Shown here one piece after another: positions 10,865-22,919 of a stretch of 64,000 nt of DNA. This stretch comes from Nissolia schottii. Taxonomy: Eukaryota; Streptophyta; Magnoliopsida; Fabales; Fabaceae. Location: positions 45,127-109,126 of the forward strand of contig QANU01021226.1 in assembly GCA_003254905.1 (NCBI GenBank), in the 5' to 3' direction. A program made the position numbers and the translations under genes. A model generated the notes under the pieces. The model saw only the letters and a program-made list of their open reading frames with translations, was not told the origin of the DNA and did not search any database. Every line of letters begins with the position of its first letter. Positions within the stretch are counted from its first letter, which is position 1.

Positions 10865-13800
10865 ATGGTTGCATCAACCATGATAGGGAATATTTCTTGG
10901 CTTGTATTGTCCGTAACGTCGATTTTAATTCTCTTCTTCACCTTATTTACATATAATTATAATCGAGAAGACATAGCTCTCCTTTTCCCTAACTTCAACT
11001 TCCTACCACATCATGATCTCAACAAAACTCTTATTGATTCTACAACAAAAGCTCCTAGTTATGCCGTGGAATCACAATTACAACATGTTAATCCACCGTT
11101 GAAGCCTCTCTTGTCACCTAGAGCTACCATAGAAATGATGAAACCCGGTGACAATTTCACAAACCATATCAAAGTGAGTCTTGTTATTCTTCTTCAATTT
11201 TTCACTCTTGAATATTGAAAAGTTTGGTGTGTATATATATATATATATTGTTATTATTTTAATTGTTTTTTTTATTGATAGTATAAATTTTTTTTTACAT
11301 TATCGTCTAGTCAAATTATGTCATATATATTCATGATTTTTGAAGTAGTGCAAAAGAGAAACAAACATTTTTATTGATGCGACAAAATTTGATTGAATAA
11401 AAATGTTAAAATATTTTACACCGTGAGTCAGAGTGTCAGTGCTTAGTGATTAAACCTTTTTTCTTATTACTGAATTGTGGTTTTTTAAAATAAATTTATG
11501 GGTTGTGTTTGTATATTTAATGATGTAATATATGGTGGTAGAAGAGGATTAATAGTGGCAGTTTAGTGAGAATTGAACAAAGCTTGGCTGAAGCAAGAGC
11601 AGCTATTCGGAGAGCGATACGAAGGCGGAACTTCACATCGGAGAAGGAAGAGATCTTTGTCCCCAGAGGAAACGTTTACAGAAATGCTTATGCTTTTCAT
11701 CAGTTAAGTAACTATATTTTATTGTTATTATTCAAATTTATTTTTGCTATCTTCATATCATTTGATGTATATTTTGCTGTTATGATTACAATTTATTTTT
11801 GCTATCTGAATATCACTTTTTAATCTACATTTTGTTTACATCATAATGGTCAACATGTAACGTAATATATCGATCATCATCATATAAGTCATAAATCATA
11901 TATAATATTTTTTTTTACCAGATAAATCATATATAATATAGAAATGAAGTGCTGCTCTAAATTACTGCATATATAAGCCGATGATGTGAAGTGCTGTTCT
12001 TATTTCATTTGAGAAGGAGGGATAACGTGAAAATTATACGGTGAAAGTAGTTGCTCTGTTGGTCTCAAATTGTTACACAAAAATGTTATCATAATTTTGA
12101 GATGGATATGGTAACTAAGGGTGTGTTTTTTTTTTTTTTTAAATTTATTTTTTACGATGGTTAGGATATGATTAAGTAAAGTTTCTTAAAAGTGATAATT
12201 CTTTCAACCAGAGATTTTTTTTTTTCTGCAACTGTAATTCACTTACCAATCATTTAACTAAATGCTGACAATTAAATAAGAATCTGATAATCAATTAATA
12301 AGGATTTATTCCCATTTTCTTTAATTAAATTATATAAATATGAATAAAAAGTAGGGAAAATAACAAAAGAGATTCTAGCTCTCCATCACTCTATCTTTCT
12401 CTTTTTCCTTTTTGGTTACTCTCTATTGATGGGATAATTTTATTGCATAATAAATAATAACCTAATAAGTGTATTGTTTTTAAGGTTCGATCGACATTCT
12501 CATGAAAATAATTGAATTGAATTTTTTCAATAATTCTAAATCATTACATTTTCCATAACCATATTGAAAATCAATTAATGTGATTTCTGTGTACCAAAAC
12601 AACTAATATAATACCGTTAAAAAATTATTATAATTTATAAAAGGAAAAATATATAAGAATTTATGGAAGGAGTAGAAAAATTTTTAGTGTTTCGTATCAA
12701 ATATGATGAAAGGTGAAAAGTATCAAATCTAATGAAATCTGAAAAATGTGTATAACTGAACAAATTAGGAAAGCGTGTCAAATAATTTAAGGCAAACTTA
12801 TGAAGCGTTTGGAATCAAATATTGTTTCATTCAAAACTGTGACTTTATTCTTCTTTTGGCTGCAGCATTTATAGAACACATTTGTTAAATTCACATATCT
12901 ATTTTTCCCACTCGAAAATTGTCTAGTTTGGTAATGCTTTGTACTAACGCTTGGTTGCTTTGAATAGTTTAACTCCGACCAAGTTTTCACGTTTAAGTAT
13001 TATGTATAAAAAAATTGAATTAAAATCCTCTAAAATTAAAAATTTCTTTAAAGTCTAAAGTGAGAAAATGAAAAAATGTGTACCTCTATATTAACAAACT
13101 GCATTGTGTGTGTAGTTTCACAAATTTCAAATTTAAAGAAAAGGTGTTTTTTTCGTGTGAGAAAATACAATTTTTTACTTTTTTATTTTTGATATTTTTA
13201 GAATTACATTCATTAAATTTTGTTATTATTTCATGTTCTATATGATTTTAATAAATTTTTTCATTAGTCAAATCATTGAAAGAGTTAACGTGTAAGATAT
13301 TTAGAGATTAACATACTATTTGAGCTTATAATGCCCATCTTCACAAATATTGTATGAAAAAATATTAATTTATCATATTAAATCATATAACACGTTAATA
13401 TGACATACTAGATAATGAAATGATAATAAAATTTAATGAATTTAATTCTAAAAATTGTTGAAAATAGAAAAATTTAGTAGGAGAAATATTTACTCCATAT
13501 AAAACATTCGAGAAACCACCTTAAAAAGTTTAGGTTCCTTTCATGTTTTTTAGTTTTGTTTTGCCATGAGTGATTACCATTATTATTTTTCTTTGTTTCT
13601 GTCAAATCCATAACCACGGTAGAAATTTGTGAAAATTTTTTCAGGAGTCACATAGAGATGTTGAAGAGATTCAAAGTGTGGACTTACAAAGAAGGTGAAC
13701 CACCCTTATTCCACAATGGGCCCCACGTTGATATCTACGGCATCGAGGGACACTTCATGTCCGAAATCGAAAGCGAATTGAGCCCATTTACGGCCCACCA

Positions 13801-16195
13801 TCCAGACCAGGCCCATGTATTCATGCTGCCGATAAGCGTGACCGAAATCGTGAAATACCTATACAACCCTCTCACGACATACGCACGTGACGAACTCATG
13901 AGGATCGTCGTTGATTATACCAACATCATAGCCCGGAAGCACCCTTACTGGAATAGGACCCATGGAGCAGACCATTTCCTTGCCTCTTGTCATGATTGGG
14001 TAACAATCTTATTTCACCGTACATATGGGAAATTCTTGAGTGCATGTAGACTGTTGTGTTGTGCTTATAGTTAATGATAAAGTGACGTTTTTTTTATTTA
14101 AAAATAAATTTTATTTTAAAATGTCATTCTATCTTTAGTTATGAATATAGTCACAAGACTTCTTAGTGTATGTAATAATTTCTCCCACTTAAAAATAATA
14201 TGCACATTGTTCATTAGCATTGAAATTATGCATATATAAACTAACGTTGGTTGGTTTAAGTAGTTTGACATTTGTTCCCTTTAAACTAAGTTTCTTATTT
14301 ATTTAAGTATTGTGAATGAAAAAAACTAGCATTAGAAGAGCTTTATCTCATAGTGGACAACTTTGCTCTGAGTCAAAAAAGGTTGAGTCTAGTGTGAACT
14401 TCTTATACTAGTAATTGCAATTAAAATAAAAAATTATACATATATAGTGTGGCATGTAAGTTAGCATTGTTGTTGTCTCATTTAGAGTAGAGAATGTAGA
14501 TAGTATCTAGGCATGAATCATCTTCTCTTCATTAGTCAATGATTTTTATAGAAGTGAAAAATGATAGGAAGAGAGAAGATAGACATTGATTAACCGTTAC
14601 TTTGATTAGTCAATTTGATTTTGATTAATCATTGCTTTGATTAGACGTTATGATCTTGATTAGTCAAATTGACTTTAATTAATCATCATTTTGATTGATC
14701 ATTACGAAAGGGTTAAAGATGTGGATTGAATAACTAAATACAGTGCACATTTCAGAAGCAACCAAACATTTTACTTCAAAATGATGCACATATCAGTTCG
14801 CTTGTGTGAAAAAAAAAAAAAAAACTATGCCTAGTACATGCAAGTTATTGATTTGCTCTTCTTATGTTAAAGAGCAATTTTTTCCCTTTTTGTCCCTAGC
14901 CAATCGTATCACTAGAAAAAAATAGTTTCCCAATAGATAGATTTTTTAGTTATTCTTAGCCTAAAAAAAAATCTTACTGCAACCCATTTATTATTTAATA
15001 TATTAGTGAATGTAGGTATTTTTATCTCTCAAATTACCAATATTTATCAATATGTCAAACAAGGAATGAATTATAACAAAAGTTTTTTTTTGTTATGAAA
15101 GCTCCTAAGAATTTCTCCTCCCTAGACTTAAAAGTTCACTTAGAGTCTCTAACTATTCAAAATATAGGGCACTCAAATATTTAAACATTGAAATAGGACA
15201 TTTGAATCCTCTCAAATTCACATAGTTAAATAAGTACCAAAATGTGTCATTATACTTTGAATAACGAGAGATTAAATTATCTTATTTTATATATTTAGAG
15301 ACTTAAAATATATTCTTAAACCCTAAGAAACTAATTTATTCCTCAATATTTCACTGCGTCACAAAAAAAAAGTGATTTAGTGTGTGTGTATATATATATA
15401 ATTATCTATTATAATTATACGAAACGCAACTATATATACACGTGTTTGATTTTGTTGCAGGGGCCAGATATCTCAAAAGAGGAGTCAGGGAAAGAGGTGT
15501 TCAAGAACCTCATAAGAGTGCAATGCAATGCCAACACATCCGAAGGGTTTCAGCCCAACAAAGATGTCCCATTGCCTGAAATGAAATTGCCATATGAGCT
15601 GACCTCACAAATAGTCCCACCTGGCCAACACCCCCGCCGCCGTTCCATACTCGCCTTCTTCGCCGGAGGCGTCCACGGAAGAATCAGGGAGGTACTCCTG
15701 GAGCACTGGAAGGACAAAGACGAAGAGGTGCAAGTGCACGAGTACCTCCCACGTGGCCTTGACTACCGCGGCCTCATGGGACAGAGCAGGTTTTGCCTCC
15801 TTGAATTAAAACCTAATCTAAATCCTAACTAATGTTGTCCTTCGTCTGTCAGGTTTTGCCTGTGTCCGAGTGGCTATGAAGTGGCAAGTCCTAGACTTGT
15901 GGAGTCAATCAACGCGGGGTGTGTTCCGGTGATTGTTTCGGATTACTATGAATTGCCCTTCAGTGATGTTCTTGATTGGAGAAAATTTTCGATGCATATT
16001 CCATCAGAGAGGATACCTGAAATCAAGACAATATTGAAAAGTGTACCGTATGCCAAGTACTTGAAATTGCAGAAGAGGGTGGTGAAGGTGCAGAGACATT
16101 TTCAGCTGAATCGACCGGCTAAGCCGTTTGATGTGTTTCATATGATTCTTCATTCCATATGGCTTAGAAGGCTCAATGTAAGGCTAGCCCACTGA
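10865..16195 (+). CDS. GT47 exostosin-family glycosyltransferase, complete, 5 exons
   Basis: Third tandem GT47 gene. In-frame exons: 10865-11173, 11542-11702, 13645-13999, 15461-15789 and 15853-16195, giving 498 aa. N-terminal anchor at about residues 9-29 ([16 protein letters not shown]), typical of a type II Golgi enzyme. The stem helix follows ([21 protein letters not shown]), then the exostosin domain from [15 protein letters not shown] through [38 protein letters not shown] and [15 protein letters not shown]. Exon 2's acceptor (tag before 11542) is the only one I found that keeps frame, so its first residues are less sure. Unlike its two paralogues, the last exon is split by a 63-bp intron (15790-15852) inside the FCLCPSG motif; without splicing there the frame stops at 15830. 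Substrate unknown. Confidence 0.86.
11274..11446. mobile_element. Possible small MITE in intron 1 of the third GT47 gene
   Basis: Left end gatagtataaattttttttt near 11276; the right end near 11440 (ttttacaccgtgagtcag) is an imperfect inverted match. It resembles the small element in intron 3 of the upstream GT47 gene. Confidence 0.3.
14590..14705 (+). repeat. Imperfect short tandem repeat in intron 3
   Basis: Repeated variants of ttgattagtca / ttgattaatcat, about eight units, within intron 3 of the third GT47 gene. Low complexity; no function inferred. Confidence 0.5.
15790..15852 (+). other. Gene-specific 63-bp intron flanked by a 12-bp direct repeat
   Basis: CAGGTTTTGCCT occurs at 15787-15798 and again at 15850-15861. 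Splicing between the two AG|GT junctions restores SRFCLCPSG exactly. The insert contains a good branch-site candidate (ctaac at 15826-15830) and ends in tctgtcag. The paralogous exons at 1-561 and 6243-6911 are continuous at this position. Confidence 0.75.
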
Positions 16196-16378
16196 TACAA
16201 TTCGATAATTAGATTGGATGCGAATATGAGCTTAAACCAAACCAAAAACATCAAGCTTAACATTAGATTAAATCAAATTGTATAGTGTTTCAAATGAACA
16301 TTATTGGGTAAATTAGATTAATTGGCCAGAGAGGCCAGAGCAAGCTTAAATTGAACCAAAAACTTCAACCTTTCTCGT

Positions 16379-16565
16379 TAGGGTTGTTAAATTCATGAGA
16401 TAATTTATAAACTCTCACAAATTTACAATTTTACTACATAAAACAAGTTACCGTTTTTATTAGTAAAATCATGAGTTTACGTAAACTCTTTAACTAAATC
16501 AATAAACTCTCGAGTTTTCTAAGGGTTTACAAGTTTACTTAGAACTCTCAAGTTTAACAACCTTG
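16379..16565. mobile_element. Short hAT-like MITE (CAAGGTTGT family)
   Basis: Left end tagggttgttaaattc and right end gtttaacaaccttg are inverted repeats. The body shares ctcacaaatttacaattttactac with the longer copies at 37577-38136 and 51133-51714. Flanks tttctcgt and tttctcac match 6 of 8. About 187 bp, so an internally deleted copy. Confidence 0.65.
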
Positions 16566-16994
16566 TTTCTCACTTAATTTTCTTTTTCTTCTTCTATTTC
16601 CCCTTTTTACACCAATGCTATAACTATTTATCAATTTTAACTAAAATGCACAGGTTTTTTATTTGGATAATTTTATGTTTTAAATCATATGTCAATTTCA
16701 CATTTAAAGGTAATGTGATTTTCCCCCTATAATGCCTTCCTTTTTGTTTTACAATATTCTAAAAAATATTGTACCACTAAATGCATTAGTGAAAATAATT
16801 TCCGCGATCCATAAAAATTTGTATTATCACCAAGCACATTTTGTTTACATTAATTAAATTAAAATAGAAAGAGTAACATTTAAGAGATACCTCACAATCT
16901 CTTTTTAAAGATGTTCTAAAAAAATATAAGAACAACCCAACTTTGATAACTCACCCACAATCAAGAGACAAGTACACACTATTTTTTCTTTTGG

Positions 16995-19527
16995 TACAAA
17001 TTATTCAAACCCCTCACATAATACCTTTAAACGTAGCTTGCGAGGTGTGACCCTGAACAAGAGGAGGACACAACTACGTACCAAGACCCTTGTAAAGCGA
17101 ATCAATGAGATAGAAGTGAGGTTATCTCTCCTAGATCTAGTGACATTCTTCGAACAAATAGCACGAGATTTATGCACATTGACCTTCAACCCCGAAACTG
17201 CACATAAACTATCCAACACTCCCATGACAGTTCTAACTTGAGTATTTTGAGCTTTACATAATAAAAGAAGAGCATCTGCAAACATAAGGTAGGAAATCCT
17301 CGGGTCTCCTCTTGAGATGTGAATAGGATCCTAATTACCATCCTCAACCGTCTCCAGAATCTTAAGTCAACTCCTCCATGCACAACACAAACAAATATGG
17401 GGAAAAAGGATCTCCCTAGCACAAACCCCATGTTGGTGAAAAATTAGGAAGGCAAGCCCCATTCCAAAGCACTGAGAGATTCAATGATCTGATACAAGAC
17501 ATAATGAGACTCATAGTCATTATTGGAAAACCAAAATCAAGCAGTGACTAGTTTAAAAAGCTCCATTTGATTCTATTGTCAGCCTTCTCAAGATCAATCT
17601 TGAAATTTACAACTCCTTTATTTATTTTTGTTCTCTGCATATAATTCAGGAAATCTTGAGCAATAATGACATTATCTAAGTCTCACGACCCGACAGAAAG
17701 CTTCCCTAAAGAGGACCAACAAGATCATTGAGAAGCAGTCATGTTTTGTTGGCAAACACCTTAGAGATAATTTTATATAGCACATTACATAAGTTGATGG
17801 GCCGAAAGTTCTTCAACAAGGTGGTATCATCACCCTTGGGAATCAACACAATCAAGATCTCCACCAAATTCGGATCAACAACCCCTTCACGAAATGAATT
17901 AGCCACCAAGCATCACACATCATCCCTCACAATATGCCAATGCTTCTTGAAGAAAAATGGTTGAAAGCCATCCGGCCCCAACACCTTAAAAGAACCCATC
18001 TGCATAACTTACATTCAAACTTTGTCCTTTGAAACCTTAGCCAAGAGTGTCGAGGCACTAGTGGCCGAAATACTAGGACATTGGCGAGTCCTAAGAACAG
18101 GACCATTCCTACCATCCACAGAAGCAAAGAGATCCTTATAATATTTATGAGCTTCATTCCTTAAAGTTTCCTTATTCGTAGACCAAGGACCATCGTCCAA
18201 ATAAAGCCTGTGAATCTTGTTCCTCTTACGTTTGACAATCGTTTTGAGTGTGGAAGAATTTTGTATTCCTATCACCAAAACAAACCTATTGCTCTTGCGA
18301 TTTCTAGAACCAGAGAATCTATTCTTTGTTAAAGAACCGCAACATATTCATTCTAAAGAGAACAAAGTTGTTCAAGCTAGAGAACAGAATCCCAGGTTTT
18401 CAGACGCATTTCCAAGCCAGAAGTGCGGGCTTCAAGTTCCCTCTTTCTGCGAAAGATACTTCCAAATACATTATTATTAAGTAAAAGTGCATCAACTCTT
18501 ACTACTTCTAAGCTGGAAGAGACAACAAGTCTTCCTTTTTGCCAAGCTCCATGAACCACTTGATGGAATTCACGGTGAGTGACCTTAGCAACCTGGAACC
18601 TGAAAGGCCTGGCCCCTCATCTAAAGAACCCCATGATAGCGAAGGAGGAGAGGAGAATGGTCAAAATTCAACCTAAAAAGATTCTCAACAAAAGCCTTAG
18701 GGAAACAGAAGCGCCACTCTTCACTTACCAATCCCCTGTCAACCTATCCAAAAGCCTAGGCACAAGGTTCTCACCACGAACCTTACTAGACCAAGCGAAT
18801 TTGCTACCAATTGCACCCAAATCCATCAAACCACAATCCTCAAGAAGCCCAGAATAGATAGTAGCTAGAGAAATTTGGAAAATACCTCCCTTATTCTTAA
18901 AAGGAAGCAATAGCGCATTAAAGTCACCAATCAGAAGCCAAGGAGATGTGACTACTCCTTGGATTTGACAGATATAATTCCAATGCTCATCCTTGTTGCT
19001 AGGAATTGGACTCCATAGACAACAAGTCCAAAGGATCAGCACCCACTCCAACAGAAAAAGTAACCATTCGTGAACGCACATCCAGCAAAACACAAGACAG
19101 AGTATCTGCACCACACCCCACTCTACCCAACAGCCTCCACAAAGAAAATTGCGAGTGAGTTTCCATGATAATAATCACACAAGGCCCGTGTTTCCTAACT
19201 AACTCCCTGCAATGACGACCGCCCGACTTGCTCATAGCCCCCTAATATTCTAGCTAAGAATAGAGCACGACATTTTGACACCAACAAGAAACCACCACCA
19301 ACTAAGACCGAGAAACTCCCCCCAACAACCAAGGCTCCTTGGTCACGCGCCTGCATCTATTTATGCATGGCTCGACGAACTTGTCCATCATCCATTCCCG
19401 CAGCCCCTCAACCGACGTCATGGCCTTTGCCGCCCACTGAGCCTTGTTTTTCATCTCTCCTGTCATCGAGTCCACCGACCGAGTAGATGGCAGAATTGGT
19501 TTGGGTTGCACCCCAGCCTGGAAAACC
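16995..19527 (-). mobile_element. L1-type LINE (APE endonuclease + reverse transcriptase), degenerate
   Basis: Read on the minus strand, this is a broken plant L1 non-LTR retrotransposon. The endonuclease begins near 19265, with MSKSGGRHCRELVRKHGPC and the METH motif that holds the catalytic Glu, then WLLIGDFNALL near 18920. A linker (WQKGRLVVSSSLEVVRVDALLLNN) near 18550 and a NKIHRLYLDDGPWST block near 18200 lead into reverse transcriptase. The RT contains the KVLGPDGFQPFFFK region (about 17950), the LIPKGDD and NFRPINLCN blocks (about 17800), and the active-site region near 17280, where FADD reads FADA. The frame is broken by several shifts and stops. The upstream coding part (minus strand 19302-19529) continues at 25863 across an inserted copia element. 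No poly(A) tail was found at the low-coordinate end, so the 3' end is truncated or eroded. Confidence 0.85.
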
Positions 19528-19556
19528 AAAGGTGTTGGAAATTTATATTTCTAATA

Positions 19557-19850
19557 GGGTTAATTAAGTTTTTAGTCCCTGATGAAAAAGTTTGGTTTTA
19601 GTCCCTCATAATAAGTTTTAGTCCCTGCAAAATGTTAAAATTTGATTTTGGTCCCTATGGATGGTTGGTGATGGACGGTGATGACGTGTCAATTAACCCG
19701 TCATGAGGGACCATTTCTACATCACCTTCCATCACCAACCGTCCACGAGGACCAAAATCAAATTTTCACATTTTACAGGGACTAAAACTTGTTATGAGGG
19801 ACTAAAACCAAATTTTTTCATATTATAGGGATTAAAAACTTAATTAACCC
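19557..19850. mobile_element. MULE-type MITE nested in the copia 5' LTR
   Basis: Inverted termini GGGTTAATTAAGTTTTTAG and its complement at 19832-19850 enclose 294 bp without coding sequence. Flanks tttctaata (19548-19556) and tttcgaata (19851-19859) match 8 of 9, the Mutator signature. Related termini occur at 61681-62643. The insertion postdates the copia insertion. Confidence 0.8.
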
Positions 19851-20394
19851 TTTCGAATAGTTGTGGACTTATATTCGTTAACGATTATATTAGCTATTTA
19901 TCATAATGGCTTAATTCGGTGATCTAATTATTTGGTTAAAAGCAAATGTGGGCCCAAATGGGTAGATGCCAGTATTGAAGAAGAGAAACAGAAAGTCCCA
20001 TTGAGGAACTAAGGAGGTTTGGTTTAGGAAAACCACGAAACGTGATTCCTATCGGTATTTATGCAATCCCTTTATCCTTAGTAATCTGACATGATGTAAT
20101 GACAAATTCTAACAAGTGGTATTAGAGCCACCCATCATTGTCAGGTTATTAGAATTTGTGTTATGGATAATTTGAAAAATTGATATTTGTGTTTTACTTT
20201 CCGCTGCACCATCATATACCGATAATTTGGTTGTTCAATTTTTCAAATTTTATGAACCCTAAAATTGTTGATTTGGGAATTTGGAAAATTTAATTTTAAC
20301 CCCAATTCAAACAATTTTGTAGAGAGCTTACACAATATTAAGCTATTTTTTTCATAATATTGATATGCCGCATGCAAAGCACTCACAAAGCCTT

Positions 20395-20720
20395 CAAAGT
20401 TTAAGCAAGTTTTTCGTCTCACCGCCTACTGCGCTGCCGTTTCCTCTCGTCGCCGCTATGCTGCTGTTTCGTTTCGCCGCCAGCATGCTGTGCGGTGAGG
20501 CGCTGGCATAGAGGAAACATTCGGTGTGGTTTCGCCGCCACGGTGCTATGCGCAGAGACGATGGCAGAGAGGAAGCGTCGCGTGGCCGTGTGGGTGCGTG
20601 GTGTCGGCAGTGGGAAGAGCCCGGGTGCGTGCGTGGCCGGCGGCGGTTGTTGCTGCTAGCGCGTGGTCGGCGGCGTAAGATTGCTGCCGCCAATTGTGCC
20701 ACGTTCCCACTGCTTGATTT
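20395..20720. other. GC-rich block in the copia leader
   Basis: About 320 bp with many CG dinucleotides (cgccgct, gcggtgag, gtgcgtgg repeats), sharply unlike the AT-rich flanks. Both strands are open for about 100 codons, giving Arg/Ser-rich or Gly/Arg-rich peptides with no recognisable domain. It could be a captured host fragment or part of the element's own leader. Confidence 0.5.
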
Positions 20721-21950
20721 GTGTTGTTACCATAATTGCGGAAGTTTGTTTCCTCTGCAACCTTGTTGCCATGATTTTGGGAAATTATGGGGGAGGGAGT
20801 GCTATGATATGGGAAATTAATATGGATTATGTGCTATTATGTAATTGCTGATTATGTGCTGATTATTTGATGTAATATGAGCCATTAATTTTTTTGTGAT
20901 TATTGCCATTAAAATTTGCAATAATATATTCTGAATATTTGCTGCATATATGGCCACTGTTTGCGATTCTTAATTGATGAATATATGCCCACTATTTGTT
21001 ATTATGAAATTGTTGAATCTATAACATTATTATGCAGTGATACAGGCTGTTATTACCATGTTTTTGGCCCATGAGGATTTGCTGGCTATTATGGCCATGA
21101 TTTGGGCTAAATATTATCACCAAATATGCTGTGATTTGGGCAATTAATGGGATTGCTATAACTGTTGCCATGATTTGTGCCTAAAGAAAAGGAAAGATGA
21201 TACGTAATGCATGGTATTTTTTTTTTATTTTGCATAATAATTGTTTGTTTGAATTCAGATGGGCTATTAACATTTGAATTGAATGGGCCAAAAATATTTT
21301 TGGTGGAAATCAAACAGAACTCATTATGGGCCAATATGTGCCATGAAATTCTGATTTGGTGAAGGTTATTATTGGTTAACCATGATATGGACTACAAGTT
21401 TATTTATTTATATTTTTTTGGCAATTTATTATTTGCCTTGATTTGGTAAAGGTTAGCTATAAGGGCCATCTTTGTTCTGGATTAAATTGGCTGGTTGAAA
21501 ATTTATTTTTCATACAAAATGGGCCTCTTTAAGGTAATTTCAATTTTATCTCCCATAAAGTTATAGCAATGTTTCCATTTACTAAGGAAGACTAAATGAG
21601 AATTGGTTTCGGATTGGGCTGATAAAGGACAATGGGCCATTATGTTTTCTGCCTATGACTTTGTTGTTTTGCGGAGTGGGTCACTTTCCTTTCTGTTTTG
21701 TCAAAACATTTGGTTTTGTTTTGAATATGGATGAGTCCTGTTTTTGTTTTGGAAAAATGCGAATATTATATGAGCTCACAAGATCAATTGACGCCGACAT
21801 CAGACATTATGGTTTATTCTGTGACTAGCACTATTGATTTAAAAGGTGATTAATTTAAAGAGCTCGGAAATATTTGACCATTTAACCTTGAGGTAATTTG
21901 GGTAACCGAAAGGATTAATTAATGGTTGTTATTTATGCGAGTAATAATCA

Positions 21951-22770
21951 GTCCAAAGGAAGTTTATTATTTGGCCAAATAATGAATATTAAACATTCAC
22001 CTTATTTTCTATTAATTATGAGAGCATTAAACGGCCCAAAGGAAGATTATTGTTTGGCCAATTTATAGAAAATATATGTGGTAATAAATAGGTTGCAAAT
22101 TCTCATGTTTCCATGTGAATATTTAGTCAGTCCAAAGAAAGACTAAATGTTTGACATGATATTTTGACAACCTTTTATGATAGTTTGAATCCTCTTGTGT
22201 GATATGGATTCAATTATTTATAAAGAAATTAGTTTCGAGATGAATTGACTGAGACAATATGTTACCAAAGTAGCCTCTATGGTTAAAGTCGGTTTGTTTT
22301 GAAATGTAAGGAAACAGTGATTGTGTGATTCATGTGAATATTGGTCAGCCCAAAGGAAGATCAATGTTTGACTGAATGATATCAACACTTGTGATAATCA
22401 TAAGATCCATATTTAATGGTATTTTCATGATTGATTTTTTATTCTAATATTTTTAATTGAGTTGATTGAAATAGCATGTTGCCAAAGTAACCTCTGTTAT
22501 GTAAATTGGCTTAATTGAAATTATATGGATGATTGTATAGATTTATTTATGTGAATTGTGCTCATCCCAAAGGAAGATACAGTTTGACCAAATAATGACA
22601 TATCTGTGATGATGAATGTGTGACAATTATAAAGTATTTTTCATATGAACAATAGTCGGTCCAAAGAAAGGCTGTTGTTTGACAGAATTTATTGTCAACA
22701 TTTGATCATTACGTTAAGAGTACCACTTACAGTTAATTTCTCTGTCCAAAGACGAGGAATTAATGTTGTA
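21951..22770 (+). repeat. Seven-copy motif array in the copia leader
   Basis: The motif cccaaaggaaga...tgtttgac recurs at 21951, 22034, 22130, 22348, 22565, 22659 and 22744 (spacings 83, 96, 218, 217, 94, 85). The central pair belongs to a longer unit of about 217 bp that also repeats a gccaaagtagcctct-type block (about 22265 and 22481). Confidence 0.75.
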
Positions 22771-22919
22771 CTAGGTATCTTGTGATGGATTGACAATTCT
22801 AAAGAATTGCTCATGTCTTATTTTTAATGACATGCTTAATTTATGTGAATATGTTTTGTTGCTTTTGTTCTCGATTCAGTTTCTGTTGCTAGTGCTGTCA
22901 ATATTTCTGCTCAAGTGAA

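Noticed and set aside
20394..20851. Opposing frames of about 100 codons in the copia leader
   Set aside because: The open frames follow from high GC content; no domain, and both strands are equally open.
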